64,000 nucleotides of DNA from Ramlibacter sp. (GCA_013815685.1 JACDFR010000002.1:1-64000), one strand, 5' to 3'; positions 34,401-43,619 are shown, counted from the stretch's first letter. Notes: a model not told the origin generated them from the sequence alone. Program-made: numbers and translations.

Positions 34401-35384
34401 TCAGTCGAGGTTGTCGGCCGTGTCCGGGTCGGGCACCTCGCCGATGGTCTGGCGCGTGGCCTTGCTCTGCGCCATCAGCCAGTCGCAGAAGGCCTTGATC
34501 TCGGTCCGTTGGCCGCTGCGCGGACCCACGACCAGCCAATACGCCATTGGAGAATCCATCCGCTGACCGGGCAGGGGCTCGACCAGATCGCCGTTGGCCA
34601 GGCTTTCCGCCACCATCGGCAGACGGGCCAGCACGATGCCTTGACCCGTCAGGGCGGCCTGCACCATCTGGTAGGCATAGTTGAAATACAGCCAGCGCTT
34701 GGGCTGCAGCTTGGCAAGGCCATGCTCGTCGAACCAGCGCCGCCAGGTCAGCCACTCCAGGTGGGACTGATGCGCGTCGCCCGCTTCGATCAGGGTGAAC
34801 TGGGTCAGGTCGGCAGGCTTTTTCAATGGGGCGCCGCCCTTGAGGAGCCAGGGGCTCGCGACGGGCGTCAGCTGCTCGCCGAAAAGCCGGATGGCATGCG
34901 CCGGCATCGTCGCCGTCGGGCCGTACCGCAGCGCCAGGTCGACGTCCGACGTCTCGAGGTCCTGGGTCATGTCGGATGCATCGATGCGAATGTCGATTTC
35001 CGGGTTGTCCCGCTGGAACTGCTCCAGGCGCGGTATCAGCCACATCGAGGCGAAAGAGGCGAAGGTGGTGAGGGCCACCGCCCGGCGGCCCGCCGTCTGC
35101 CGGATCTGGCGTATCGCGCTGTCGATCCGGGGCAGGGCATGGGTGACCGCCAGCAGCAGGTGGGCGCCGGCACTGGTCAGCTCCACGGCCCGTGTATGGC
35201 GCAGGAACAGGCTCACCCCCACTTCCGCTTCCAGGGCCTGGATCTGGCGGCTGACCGCCGATTGCGTCAGCGCCATTTCTTCTGAAGCGGCGCGGAAGTT
35301 CAGGTGCCGGGCCACGGCTTCGAAGGCCCGCATGTGGCCGGCCGAGACGGGTCTGGAGCGCAAGTGCGTCTGGGAGTGCTGCAT
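34401..35384 (-). CDS. LysR-family regulator (GcvA-like)
   Basis: 327 aa. Winged HTH at about residues 14-73 (AFEAVARHLNFRAASEEMALTQSAVSRQI, shown here only as LNFRAASEEM and TQSAVSRQ) and a LysR substrate-binding domain of the GcvA/AmpR subgroup (LTTFASFASMWLIPRL). Divergent from the DUF2917 gene across a 108-base gap that should hold its operator, so autoregulation and control of that gene are likely. Confidence 0.9.
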   Translation of the reverse strand: MQHSQTHLRSRPVSAGHMRAFEAVARHLNFRAASEEMALTQSAVSRQIQALEAEVGVSLFLRHTRAVELTSAGAHLLLAVTHALPRIDSAIRQIRQTAGRRAVALTTFASFASMWLIPRLEQFQRDNPEIDIRIDASDMTQDLETSDVDLALRYGPTATMPAHAIRLFGEQLTPVASPWLLKGGAPLKKPADLTQFTLIEAGDAHQSHLEWLTWRRWFDEHGLAKLQPKRWLYFNYAYQMVQAALTGQGIVLARLPMVAESLANGDLVEPLPGQRMDSPMAYWLVVGPRSGQRTEIKAFCDWLMAQSKATRQTIGEVPDPDTADNLD

Positions 35385-35492
35385 GGGTACATTGATGCTT
35401 ATATGGAATCAATAGCGTACCGGGATTTCATTGGACTGCCAAGCGTGGAGCGCCGATCATTCAATGCCGGAATCGCTCAACTGGAGAAAAAT

Positions 35493-35975
35493 ATGGCCCC
35501 GCAAATGCTCCCGCAAACGCAACAATCCCTGCCGGCGCGGGCCCTGCCCGGCACATGGCGGCTGGTGGCAGGACGGGCGCTCACCCTGCAGCCTCGCGAG
35601 CCGGGGCTTCTTCGTGTCGCCCACGGTCAGATGTGGGTTACTTACGACGGGCCGCACGGTGGGCCCGCCAACGATCTCGGCGATCACGTGATCGGCGCCG
35701 GTGGCCACTTGCGGCTGCGCGCCGGCGAGCGGGTGGTGGTCGAGCCCTGGGACGGGCAATCGTCCGCTTATTTCAGCTGGGATCCACTGCCCGTGCGCAC
35801 CGGCCTGGACGCGCTGAGGACGGCGCGGGTGCTTCTGCCCTTGTCGGACTTGCGCCTGGCGCTGGGCTTGGCGGCCGCAGCCGCTGCGCGGCTGGCATCC
35901 GGCCTGGCGGGGCTGGCCGGTGACTTGATTACCGGGCGCTGCCGCGAGGGCCTGGCCGACTGCGCCCCGCCATAA
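35493..35975 (+). CDS. DUF2917 protein
   Basis: 160 aa. Cupin-like DUF2917 core (WRLVAGRALTLQP, LLRVAHGQMWVTYDGP, GDHVIGAGGHLRLRAGERVVVE) followed by an Ala/Leu-rich C-terminal amphipathic or weakly hydrophobic segment (about 115-145). The start at the ATG after CTGGAGAAAA is favoured over the long upstream frame because of that ribosome site and homology. Function unknown; commonly found next to a GcvA-like LysR gene in Burkholderiales, as here. Confidence 0.82.
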   Translation: MAPQMLPQTQQSLPARALPGTWRLVAGRALTLQPREPGLLRVAHGQMWVTYDGPHGGPANDLGDHVIGAGGHLRLRAGERVVVEPWDGQSSAYFSWDPLPVRTGLDALRTARVLLPLSDLRLALGLAAAAAARLASGLAGLAGDLITGRCREGLADCAPP

Positions 35976-35983
35976 TCCGGGGA

Positions 35984-36583
35984 ATGGCCCGGCCCAAGTC
36001 ATCTCAACACGAAATCAAGCGCGATGAAATCCTGGATATAGCGGCCCAATGCTTTGCCGATCGCAGCTACGCGGCCGCCAGCATGAACGACATCGCGGCG
36101 GCGGGCGGCACCTCCAAAGCCAGGCTTTACCACTATTACGAAAGCAAGGAAGCGATCCTGTTCGACCTGCTGGACCGCTATACCCAGCGGCTCCTTGCCG
36201 TCATCGGCCAGGTCGAGGCCACCGCCCAAAGGCGCAACCTGGATGATCGCGCGGCGTTGCATGAACTGGTGCGCAGCTTCCTGGAGGAATACGAGAACTC
36301 GGCGACGCGGCATGCGGCGCTGTTGCACGACACCAAGTTCCTGGGGCAGGCTCAGCGCGACCTGATCCTCGACCGCCAGCGCGACGTCGTCTCGGCGGTC
36401 ACGCGTTTTCTGCGGCGCGCCTACCCGGTGCGTGTGGTCGCGGCCAATCAGACGCCGGTGGCCATGATGCTGTTCGGCATGATCAACTGGACTTTCACCT
36501 GGTTGCGCCCGGGCGGGGCCATGAGCTACGCGGCATTCGCCGACCAGGTGATCGCGGTGCTCGAACAGGGCCTGGCAACATGA
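35984..36583 (+). CDS. TetR-family regulator
   Basis: 199 aa. N-terminal HTH: ILDIAAQCFADRSY, then MNDIAAAGGTSKARLYHYYESKEAIL, typical TetR. The C-terminal ligand domain is all-helical. Co-transcribed with gntK (four-base overlap) and perhaps the MBL-fold gene; its ligand is unknown. It could be considered for the PaaR-like operator at 3.7 kb, but the distance makes that speculative. Confidence 0.9.
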   Translation: MARPKSSQHEIKRDEILDIAAQCFADRSYAAASMNDIAAAGGTSKARLYHYYESKEAILFDLLDRYTQRLLAVIGQVEATAQRRNLDDRAALHELVRSFLEEYENSATRHAALLHDTKFLGQAQRDLILDRQRDVVSAVTRFLRRAYPVRVVAANQTPVAMMLFGMINWTFTWLRPGGAMSYAAFADQVIAVLEQGLAT

Positions 36584-37104
36584 CTGCGGTGCACGTGGTC
36601 GTCATGGGCGTGGCAGGTTGCGGCAAGTCGGCGGTTGGGCACCGGCTGGCCAAGGGCCTGGGCCTGCCCCTGGTGGAAGGCGACGATTTCCATCCCGCTG
36701 CAAACATCGAAAAGATGCGCCAGGGCTTGCCGTTGACCGACCAGGACCGCACAGGCTGGTTGCAGCGCCTGGCCCGGGAGCTCGGTATGCACGCGGATGG
36801 CGCGGTGCTGACATGTTCTGCCCTCAAGCAAAGCTATCGCGAGAGCCTGCGGGACGCGGCGCCGGGCTTGCGCTTCCTGCACCTGGCGCTGTCGCCCGAG
36901 CGGGCCCTCGAGCGGGTGGCGGCGCGCGATGGGCATTTCTATCCGCCCAGCCTGGTGACCAGCCAGTTCCAGGCCCTGGAAGACCCCGCCGCGGAGCCGG
37001 GTGTCCTGGTGGTCGACGCCTGCCTGCCGCTGGACGAAGTGGCTGACCGGGCGGCCGAATGGCTCGCGCCACCGGACCGGCCAAATTCAACAATGCGTAA
37101 TTGA
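36580..37104 (+). CDS. gntK: Gluconokinase
   Basis: 174 aa. Phosphorylates gluconate to 6-phosphogluconate. Walker A GVAGCGKSAVG, substrate motif EGDDFHPAANIEKMRQGLPLTD, and TCSALKQSYRESLR; all are diagnostic for the thermoresistant-type gluconokinase. The ATG overlaps the TetR stop. A gluconate transporter and Entner-Doudoroff genes are not in the window. Confidence 0.93.
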   Translation: MTAVHVVVMGVAGCGKSAVGHRLAKGLGLPLVEGDDFHPAANIEKMRQGLPLTDQDRTGWLQRLARELGMHADGAVLTCSALKQSYRESLRDAAPGLRFLHLALSPERALERVAARDGHFYPPSLVTSQFQALEDPAAEPGVLVVDACLPLDEVADRAAEWLAPPDRPNSTMRN

Positions 37105-37158
37105 TTACGGTTAGGTAAAATCTCGTTTTGCGCGGCGCGAGCCGCTCCAGGAGACGAG

Positions 37159-38148
37159 ATGTCCAAAGCCTTTGCCAGCCAGGCCGACATGGCCGACAAG
37201 AAGATCACCTTCGAACAGCTGAGCGCGCATTGCTGGGCCTACACCGCCGAGGGGGACCCCAATTCCGGCGTCATCATCGGCGACAAATTCATCATGGTCA
37301 GCGACGCGACCGCCACGCCGGCGATGGCCCAGGACCTGATCGCGCGCATTCGCGAGGTAAGCAAAAAGCCGATCAAGTACGTGCTGCTGACCCACTACCA
37401 TGCGGTGCGCGTGCTCGGCGCCAGTGCCTACGCGGCCGAAGGCGCGACGGAGATCATTGCCAGCCAGGGCACGCTGGACCTGATCGTCGAGCGGGGCAAG
37501 GAAGACATGCAGTCGGAGATGGAGCGTTTTCCCCGGCTGTTTCGCAATGCCGAAAGCGTCCCCGGGCTGACCTGGCCGACCCTGGTGATCGGGGGCGGCA
37601 ACCCGGTCAAAGGCGAGGTTCCGGGCAAGCTGACGGTGGACCTGGGCGGCGTGATGGTGCAGATCTGGCATCCAGGCCCCGGGCATACGCGCGGCGACAC
37701 GATCGCCTGGGTCGAAGAAGAAAAAGTCCTGTTCTCGGGCGACCTGGTCGAATACGAAGCCGGTGTGTATACCGGCGACGCGCATCTCGAGGAATGGCCG
37801 GCAACGCTGGAGGCGCTGCGCGCATTGCGGGCCGAGGCCATCGTTCCGGGCCGGGGCGAAGCCATGAAAGGCGCGGCCGAAGTCAACAAGGCCCTCGATT
37901 ACACCCAGCGCTGGGTCGAGGCGCTGTACACCTCGGCCCGCGAGGCGGCGGCCGCCAACATGGATTTGAAGGCGGCCATGGCCCACACCCGCAAGCGGAT
38001 GGATCCGATCTTCGGCCATGTCTTCATCTACGAGCATTGCCTGCCGTTCGATGTGAGCCGTGCCTACGACGAAGCGCGCGGCATCAAGAACCCGCGTATC
38101 TGGACTGCCGAGCGCGACAAGGAAATGTGGGCTGCGCTGCAGGTGTGA
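37159..38148 (+). CDS. MBL-fold metallohydrolase-like protein with degenerate metal site
   Basis: 329 aa. Metallo-beta-lactamase fold: the first motif reads THYHAVRV (His79, His81) where HxHxDH is expected, so the Asp and third His are replaced by Val and Arg. Later ligands are present: His176 in GPGHTRGD and Asp195 in FSGDL. Probably one metal site is lost or altered. The C-terminal part (IYEHCLPFDVSRAYDEARG) resembles a subgroup found near PQQ/quinoprotein genes. Good ribosome site AGGAGACGAG. Function unknown. Confidence 0.82.
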   Translation: MSKAFASQADMADKKITFEQLSAHCWAYTAEGDPNSGVIIGDKFIMVSDATATPAMAQDLIARIREVSKKPIKYVLLTHYHAVRVLGASAYAAEGATEIIASQGTLDLIVERGKEDMQSEMERFPRLFRNAESVPGLTWPTLVIGGGNPVKGEVPGKLTVDLGGVMVQIWHPGPGHTRGDTIAWVEEEKVLFSGDLVEYEAGVYTGDAHLEEWPATLEALRALRAEAIVPGRGEAMKGAAEVNKALDYTQRWVEALYTSAREAAAANMDLKAAMAHTRKRMDPIFGHVFIYEHCLPFDVSRAYDEARGIKNPRIWTAERDKEMWAALQV

Positions 38149-38220
38149 GCGCCTGTAGGCCAGTGCTGACGTCCCCCGCGTCGCAAAGGATGACACGACT
38201 GCTGGGCATGGCCTCCTAAG

Positions 38221-38250
38221 CTGGTGCATCGCGTGGTCGCGATGCACCAG
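38221..38250. repeat. Perfect 13-bp stem-loop upstream of the 99-aa gene
   Basis: CTGGTGCATCGCG / CGCGATGCACCAG with a TGGT loop, perfect over 13 pairs. No U-run follows on either strand, so a plain terminator is unlikely. It ends 19 bases before the next ATG, in what should be its leader. Confidence 0.75.
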
Positions 38251-38269
38251 CCTCACAGGAGTAACTTAC

Positions 38270-38569
38270 ATGCCTTCCACACCCACGCCGCGTATCCTGC
38301 AGCAGCAGCCGGAGCGCCCGAGCGATCTACAACAGCAGCAGTCCGGCTCGAACGATTTGCAGCCCAAGCCCACAGCGCAGAAAGAGCAGCAAATGGGCGA
38401 GGGCAGTTATGAAGGCAGCCGCGACTATCAGCAAAGAACCGAGGAGTACCTGAAAAAGGCCGACGTCGAGGCCGATGCCGAAGCGGCCAAGCCCCGGTCC
38501 GAGCAGGATGCCCGTGAGCTCGACGAGGCGGAAAAGGAAGGGCGCTCGCATTCCAAGGGCGAGCACTGA
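38270..38569 (+). CDS. Small hydrophilic protein, probably stress-related, unassigned
   Basis: 99 aa, mostly Gln, Glu, Lys, Ser; no hydrophobic core, so likely disordered. The core EGSYEGSRDYQQRTEEYLKKADVE and the C-terminal EGRSHSKGEH are recurrent in small Burkholderiales proteins of unknown role. The N-terminal 40 residues are low-complexity and Gln-rich; an internal ATG (MGEGSYEG) could be the true start. Ribosome site CAGGAG before the first ATG. Confidence 0.65.
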   Translation: MPSTPTPRILQQQPERPSDLQQQQSGSNDLQPKPTAQKEQQMGEGSYEGSRDYQQRTEEYLKKADVEADAEAAKPRSEQDARELDEAEKEGRSHSKGEH

Positions 38570-38591
38570 GCGCTGGACGCGGCGTGGAGAC

Positions 38592-39482
38592 TCACCGCCG
38601 CGCGGCCAGCTCGGCAAAGTCGCGCTGGTAAGCCCGTAGCTGCCGCACTGCGGCAGCGCGCTGGGACGCCGTTGTGCTGTTGTGCAGCGCCGCGAAGCTG
38701 CGGCAGCTTTCCTCCACCAGCTTCTCCTGGTAGCCGCGGTAAGCGGCGTCGGGCGACTCCTGAGCCCGCGCAAGGTAATCGCGCAGCAGGCGCCGGGCCT
38801 CGCTGAAAGGCACTGGCTGGCCGGTGAGCTTGCGCAACGTTTGCAGCGCGTCCTGCTGGCGGCGCTGGCGCTCCGCCAGAATGCGCCGCGGATCGAAGAC
38901 CGATTGCTCGACCTGGCGGCGCAGCGCAATTCGCTGCGGCTCGTCGAGCGCACCGTAGATCATTTCGCCGCGCTCCAGGAATTTGCGCACGCGCTTGTCG
39001 GCTTGTTCGGCGGGCGACAGCTTGACCCACTCCTTGCGGTAGTCGGCATTGTTCTTTTCGTACTTGCGTTCCAGGTGTTGCAACTGCGGGCCCAGCCCCA
39101 TCGCCAGCGTCACCACGGCGGGCTCGGCCTGGTCGGCCACGGCTTGCAGCCGTTCGCGCAGAGCCGGAACGAAGGCGCAGGCCCGGGGCGTGCTGATGTC
39201 GTTGGGCGCCAGTTCCTCGAGCTCGCGCAGCAACGCCCCCACTCGCGGGAGTTCGTGGGTGCGGTGCCAGAGGTGGATCCGGGCGATGTCCTGGCGCACC
39301 AGCGTCGCCTGTTCATCGGTAAAGTCGACATAGCCGTCCAGCCACCAATAGGCGACCTCGTCGAGGTTGTTGTATCCCAGTTTGATGGCGTTGCAGGCCG
39401 CCAGCACGGCGGTGAGCGCCAGCAGGCCGATAATCCGGGCAACTCTGGACGCGGTGGTCGTCGATAAGCAAGGAAAGTGCAT
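38592..39482 (-). CDS. DUF6279-family lipoprotein
   Basis: 296 aa. Signal peptide with lipobox VLAAC; the mature part begins NAIKLGYNNLDEVAYWWLDGYVDF, the signature of DUF6279, and is otherwise helical and charged. Function unknown. The ATG at 39482 shares the CATG with the glmU start on the opposite strand; no alternative in-frame start precedes the lipobox. Confidence 0.82.
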   Translation of the reverse strand: MHFPCLSTTTASRVARIIGLLALTAVLAACNAIKLGYNNLDEVAYWWLDGYVDFTDEQATLVRQDIARIHLWHRTHELPRVGALLRELEELAPNDISTPRACAFVPALRERLQAVADQAEPAVVTLAMGLGPQLQHLERKYEKNNADYRKEWVKLSPAEQADKRVRKFLERGEMIYGALDEPQRIALRRQVEQSVFDPRRILAERQRRQQDALQTLRKLTGQPVPFSEARRLLRDYLARAQESPDAAYRGYQEKLVEESCRSFAALHNSTTASQRAAAVRQLRAYQRDFAELAARR

Positions 39483-40875
39483 GACAGGAATCGATGTGGT
39501 GATCATGGCGGCGGGCAAGGGCACCCGGATGAAGAGCCGTTTGCCCAAGGTGTTGCACCGGTTGGCCGGCCGCCCATTGTTGCAGCATGTGATCGACAGT
39601 GTGTCATTGCTGCAGGTGCGGCGGGTTGTCGTGATCACCGGGAACGGGGCGCAGCAGGTAGAGGAGGCGGTCAAGGCATGGGCTGCCGGCGGCCCCGACA
39701 TGGTTTTCGTGCGCCAGGAGCCCCAGCTCGGAACCGGCCACGCCGTGCAGCAGGCCGCGCCGGCATTGCCGGACGACGGCACCACGCTGATCCTCAATGG
39801 TGACGTGCCCCTGATCGGCGCGATGACACTGCAAAGACTCGTGGAGCAAAGCGCGGGCCGGCGCCTGGCGCTGCTGACGATCGACATGGCCGATCCCACC
39901 GGGTACGGGCGCGTGCTTCGCGACGGTGACACGGTGCGGGCGATCGTGGAACACAAGGACGCCAGCGAGGAGCAGCGGCGCATTCGCGAGGTCTACACCG
40001 GCTTCATGGCCGTGCCAAATGCCCAGCTCAAACGATGGCTCGCGGGCTTGACCAACACCAATGCGCAGGGCGAGTACTACCTGACCGATATCGTCGGCCT
40101 GGCTGTGCAGGACGGGGCCGAGGTCGCCGCCGTCAAGGCGCCCGACCAGGTGGAGGTGGACGGCGTCAACAGCCCGGTTCAGCTCGCGCAGCTGGAGCGC
40201 GCATTCCAGCTGCGCCAGGCCCAGGGCCTGATGGAAGCGGGCGTGCGGCTGGCCGATCCGGCCCGATTCGACCTGCGAGGCCGGCTCGAATGCGGGCAGG
40301 ATGTGGAGATCGACGTCAATTGCGTGTTCGAGGGCGATGTGTCGCTGGGTGAAGGCGCGAGGATCGGCGCGCATTGCGTCATCGCCAATGCCGGCATAGG
40401 AGCCGGCGCGGTGATCCATCCATTCACCCATATCGACGGCGAGCGAGCCGGCGTGCGGGTGGGCAACGGCGCCCTGGTGGGGCCCTTTGCGCGGCTTCGG
40501 CCCGGCGCCGAGCTCGGGCCCGAAGTGCACATCGGCAACTTCGTCGAGGTGAAAAACTCGATCCTCGCCCGCGGCGCCAAGGCCAACCACCTGGCGTACC
40601 TGGGCGACGCCACGGTGGGCGAGCGCGTCAATTACGGCGCGGGCTCCATCACCGCCAACTACGACGGCGCGAACAAGCACCGCACGGTGATCGAGGACGA
40701 TGTGCACATCGGCAGCAACTGCGTGCTGGTGGCGCCCGTGACCGTCGGCCGCGGCGGCACGGTTGGCGGGGGCTCGACCATTACCAAAAGCACCCCGCCC
40801 GGCGTGCTGTCGGTGGCACGCGGCAAACAGGCCACGATCTCCAGCTGGCAGCGGCCGAAGAAGGCCCCCAAGTAG
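39481..40875 (+). CDS. glmU: Bifunctional GlmU (GlcN-1-P acetyltransferase / GlcNAc-1-P uridylyltransferase)
   Basis: 464 aa. Final two steps to UDP-GlcNAc. N-terminal uridylyltransferase with AAGKGTRMKSRLPKVLH and GNGAQQVEEA; C-terminal left-handed beta-helix acetyltransferase with HFIGNFVEVKN-like VHIGNFVEVKN, catalytic His and Lys region NHLAYLGDATVGE and NYGAGSITANYDG. Ribosome site AAGGAAAG. The glmM gene is not here; glmS follows 700 bases on, with an Lrp gene in between. Confidence 0.97.
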   Translation: MTGIDVVIMAAGKGTRMKSRLPKVLHRLAGRPLLQHVIDSVSLLQVRRVVVITGNGAQQVEEAVKAWAAGGPDMVFVRQEPQLGTGHAVQQAAPALPDDGTTLILNGDVPLIGAMTLQRLVEQSAGRRLALLTIDMADPTGYGRVLRDGDTVRAIVEHKDASEEQRRIREVYTGFMAVPNAQLKRWLAGLTNTNAQGEYYLTDIVGLAVQDGAEVAAVKAPDQVEVDGVNSPVQLAQLERAFQLRQAQGLMEAGVRLADPARFDLRGRLECGQDVEIDVNCVFEGDVSLGEGARIGAHCVIANAGIGAGAVIHPFTHIDGERAGVRVGNGALVGPFARLRPGAELGPEVHIGNFVEVKNSILARGAKANHLAYLGDATVGERVNYGAGSITANYDGANKHRTVIEDDVHIGSNCVLVAPVTVGRGGTVGGGSTITKSTPPGVLSVARGKQATISSWQRPKKAPK

Positions 40876-40960
40876 CGACGACGCCGGGTCGCGCAATGCC
40901 AAGGCGCAGTTCCTTGTGCTTTTGTCCGCCAACGTGACCGTGGCCTCAACGCCTGCGCGA

Positions 40961-41464
40961 CTACCGCACTGGCCCCAGGGGCAGCTTGGGCTCGAATTTC
41001 GCCCGGCGCACGCAAAAGAAGGCCTTCACGTTCCGGACGTTGGCATCGCCGGTGAACAGGCGCTGGGCCAGCGCCAGGTAGCCCGGCATGTCGCGGGCAT
41101 GAACGACCAGGACGAAATCCGGGCCGGGCGACACCCGGTAGCACTGCTCCACGGCGTCATCGGCGGCTACCCGTGACTCGAAGGCTTGCTGCTCTTCCTG
41201 GCCCTGGCGCTCGAGGGTGATTTCCACCACCGCCTGCAAGCCATGCCCGAGCAGGGATGCCAGCCGCTCCGTATTCAGGATGGCGATCTGGCGTTCGATC
41301 AAACCCGCATCGCGCAGCCGCTTGACGCGCCGCAGGCAGGTCGGCGGGGAGACATGGACGCGCTTGGCCAGATCCAGATTGCTGAGCGAAGCGTCGGCTT
41401 GGAGTTGATCGAGCAAAGAAAGGTCAAGTGAGTCCAGGACCAATAATTGTGTAGACTCAGCCAT
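40961..41464 (-). CDS. Lrp/AsnC-family regulator
   Basis: 167 aa. HTH at about residues 15-65 (LDLSLLDQLQADASLSNLDLAKRVHVS then CLRRVKRL) and an AsnC/RAM ligand domain. Divergent from glmS over an AT-rich 120-base gap, so it probably binds there. The start is taken at MAESTQ. A TATAAT (41471-41476, reverse) lies only 7 bases from this ATG, suggesting a leaderless or near-leaderless transcript; an ATG nine codons upstream would include that box in coding sequence. Confidence 0.9.
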   Translation of the reverse strand: MAESTQLLVLDSLDLSLLDQLQADASLSNLDLAKRVHVSPPTCLRRVKRLRDAGLIERQIAILNTERLASLLGHGLQAVVEITLERQGQEEQQAFESRVAADDAVEQCYRVSPGPDFVLVVHARDMPGYLALAQRLFTGDANVRNVKAFFCVRRAKFEPKLPLGPVR

Positions 41465-41514
41465 AAAGAAATTATATTTCAATATTTTCAATCAATGAAA
41501 GTTAATTTCTAGAA

Positions 41515-41544
41515 TAGACAAAAGAAGATTGCATATTTCATAAT
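41515..41544 (+). promoter_or_regulatory. glmS promoter
   Basis: -35 TAGACA (41515-41520), 18-base spacer, -10 CATAAT (41539-41544), each one mismatch from consensus. The predicted start leaves a leader of about 35 bases, too short for a glmS ribozyme, so feedback must act elsewhere. Confidence 0.6.
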
Positions 41545-41584
41545 CGTGCTCCTACAGTCGACGAACTCAAGCAAGGAGCTCCTC

Positions 41585-43435
41585 ATGTGTGGCATCGTCG
41601 GCGCCGTTTCTACCCGCAATATCGTTCCCATCCTGGTCCAGGGACTGCAGCGCCTCGAATACCGCGGCTATGACTCCTGCGGCGTGGCAGTCCATGCGGA
41701 GGGCCTGAAGAGAGCCCGCAGCACCAACCGGGTGGCCAAGCTGTTGGCCCAGGTCGACGAGGAGAACCTCCAGGGCACGACCGGCATCGCGCATACGCGC
41801 TGGGCCACGCACGGCGCGCCGGCGGTCCACAATGCGCACCCCCACTTCAGCCATGGGCCCGGCAAGGGCGCGAGCAGCAAGCCGGGCCGCATCGCACTGG
41901 TCCACAACGGCATCATCGAGAACCATGATGAGCTGCGCTCATCGCTCAAGGCCAAGGGTTACGAGTTCAGCAGCCAGACCGACACCGAGGTGATCTGCCA
42001 CCTGATCGACAGCCTGTACGAAGGCGATGTGTTCGAGGCCGTGAAGGCGGGCGTGGCACAGCTGCATGGCGCCTATGCGATCGCGGTTTTCTGCAAGGAC
42101 GAACCGCATCGCGTGATCGGGGCGCGCGCGGGCTCGCCGCTGATCCTGGGCGTCGGCAAGGACGGCGGCGAAAATTTCCTGGCCAGCGACGCCATGGCGC
42201 TCGCGGGTGTGACCGACCAGATCGTCTACCTCGAAGAGGGCGACGTGGTCGACATGCAGTTGGGCAAATACTGGGTGGTCGACAAGGCCCACAAGCCCGC
42301 GGTCCGCGCCGTCAAGACCGTCCAGGCACACAGCGGGGCGGCCGAACTGGGACCCTACCGCCACTACATGCAAAAGGAGATCTTCGAGCAGCCCCGCGCC
42401 GTGGCCGACACCCTCGAAGGCGTGCAGGGTATCGTGCCCGAGCTGTTCGGCGATGGCGCGCACCGCGTCTTCAAGGAAATCGATTCGGTGCTGATCCTGG
42501 CTTGCGGCACCAGCTACTACAGCGGCTGCACCGCCAAGTACTGGCTCGAAGGCATCGCCAAGATCCCCACCCAGGTGGAGATCGCGAGCGAGTACCGCTA
42601 CCGCGACACGGTGCCCCATCCCGCCACGCTGGTCGTGACGATCAGCCAATCGGGGGAAACGGCCGACACCCTGGCGGCCCTGCGCCACGCCCAGGGACTG
42701 GGGATGACCCACACGCTCACGGTGTGCAACGTCTCGACCTCCGCGATGGTGCGCGAATGCAAGCTGGCCTACATCACGCGCGCGGGCGTGGAAATCGGCG
42801 TCGCTTCCACCAAGGCGTTCACCACGCAGCTGGCGGGCCTGTTCCTGCTGACGCTGGCGCTGGCGCAGGCCAAGGGCCGCCTGACCGAATCGCAGGAAGC
42901 GGCCCACCTGAAAGCCATGCGCCACCTGCCGGCCGCACTTTCGGCGGTGCTGGCGCTCGAGCCCCAATTGATCAGCTGGGCGGAGGATTTTGCCGGCAAG
43001 GAAAACGCCTTGTTCCTGGGCCGCGGGCTGCACTACCCCATTGCGCTGGAAGGCGCGCTCAAGCTCAAGGAAATCACCTACATCCACGCCGAGGCGTACG
43101 CGGCCGGCGAGCTCAAGCACGGGCCGCTGGCGCTGGTCACCAGCGAGATGCCGGTGGTGACGGTGGCGCCCAACGACGCGCTGCTCGAAAAGCTCAAGAG
43201 CAACATGCAGGAGGTCCGCGCCCGCGGCGGCGTGCTCTATGTGCTGGCCGATGCCGACTCGCGCATCGAGAGCGACGCAGGGATCCACGTGATCCGGATG
43301 CCCGAGCATTACGGACCGCTCAGCCCCTTGCTGCACGTCGTCCCGTTGCAGCTGCTGGCCTACCACACGGCCTGCGCGAGGGGCACCGATGTGGACAAGC
43401 CCCGCAATCTCGCCAAGAGCGTGACGGTGGAGTGA
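41585..43435 (+). CDS. glmS: Glutamine-fructose-6-phosphate aminotransferase
   Basis: 616 aa. First step of hexosamine synthesis. N-terminal glutaminase with nucleophile Cys1 after Met removal (MCGIVGAV), [11 protein letters not shown] and DTEVICHLI; two SIS domains with CGTSYYSG and [12 protein letters not shown]-terminal [13 protein letters not shown], the family ending. Start fixed by MCGIVG; ribosome site AAGGAG. Confidence 0.98.
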   Translation: MCGIVGAVSTRNIVPILVQGLQRLEYRGYDSCGVAVHAEGLKRARSTNRVAKLLAQVDEENLQGTTGIAHTRWATHGAPAVHNAHPHFSHGPGKGASSKPGRIALVHNGIIENHDELRSSLKAKGYEFSSQTDTEVICHLIDSLYEGDVFEAVKAGVAQLHGAYAIAVFCKDEPHRVIGARAGSPLILGVGKDGGENFLASDAMALAGVTDQIVYLEEGDVVDMQLGKYWVVDKAHKPAVRAVKTVQAHSGAAELGPYRHYMQKEIFEQPRAVADTLEGVQGIVPELFGDGAHRVFKEIDSVLILACGTSYYSGCTAKYWLEGIAKIPTQVEIASEYRYRDTVPHPATLVVTISQSGETADTLAALRHAQGLGMTHTLTVCNVSTSAMVRECKLAYITRAGVEIGVASTKAFTTQLAGLFLLTLALAQAKGRLTESQEAAHLKAMRHLPAALSAVLALEPQLISWAEDFAGKENALFLGRGLHYPIALEGALKLKEITYIHAEAYAAGELKHGPLALVTSEMPVVTVAPNDALLEKLKSNMQEVRARGGVLYVLADADSRIESDAGIHVIRMPEHYGPLSPLLHVVPLQLLAYHTACARGTDVDKPRNLAKSVTVE

Positions 43436-43445
43436 GGGTACCAGG

Positions 43446-43619
43446 GAGCCGCTGCGCTTGCACGGCGTGCCCGATATCACCGACCGACGTGCGCCAGATT
43501 CTCGAGATATTCCGCAGCCTCGGCAGCGAAGTGCGGATCGATCACGCCACAGGCACCCTGGAGCCTGCGCAGCCTGGGTGCGCAGCCTGGGCGCGCAGGT
43601 GGAGTGGGGCAGCGAAGAT
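43446..43619 (+). pseudogene. Short murA-like (UDP-GlcNAc enolpyruvyl transferase) remnant
   Basis: Directly after glmS, one frame reads EPLRLHGVPDITD, then after a 4-base insertion (CGAC duplicated) the next frame reads DVRQILEIFRSLGSEVRID, the pattern of the MurA N-terminal region. A little further LRSLGAQVEWGSED repeats the same motif, reached through a 13-base exact tandem duplication TGCGCAGCCTGGG. No start codon, no rest of the enzyme, several frame breaks. A remnant is the most economical reading but rests on about 45 codons. Confidence 0.4.

Noticed and set aside
35984-36583. TetR gene as the phenylacetate regulator PaaR
   Set aside because: It is coupled to gntK and lies 32 kb from paa; nothing in its sequence specifically points to PaaR.
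41545-41584. glmS ribozyme upstream of glmS
   Set aside because: The gap from the predicted start site to the ATG is about 35 bases, too short for the ribozyme, and its core was not seen; the ribozyme is mainly known from Gram-positive bacteria.
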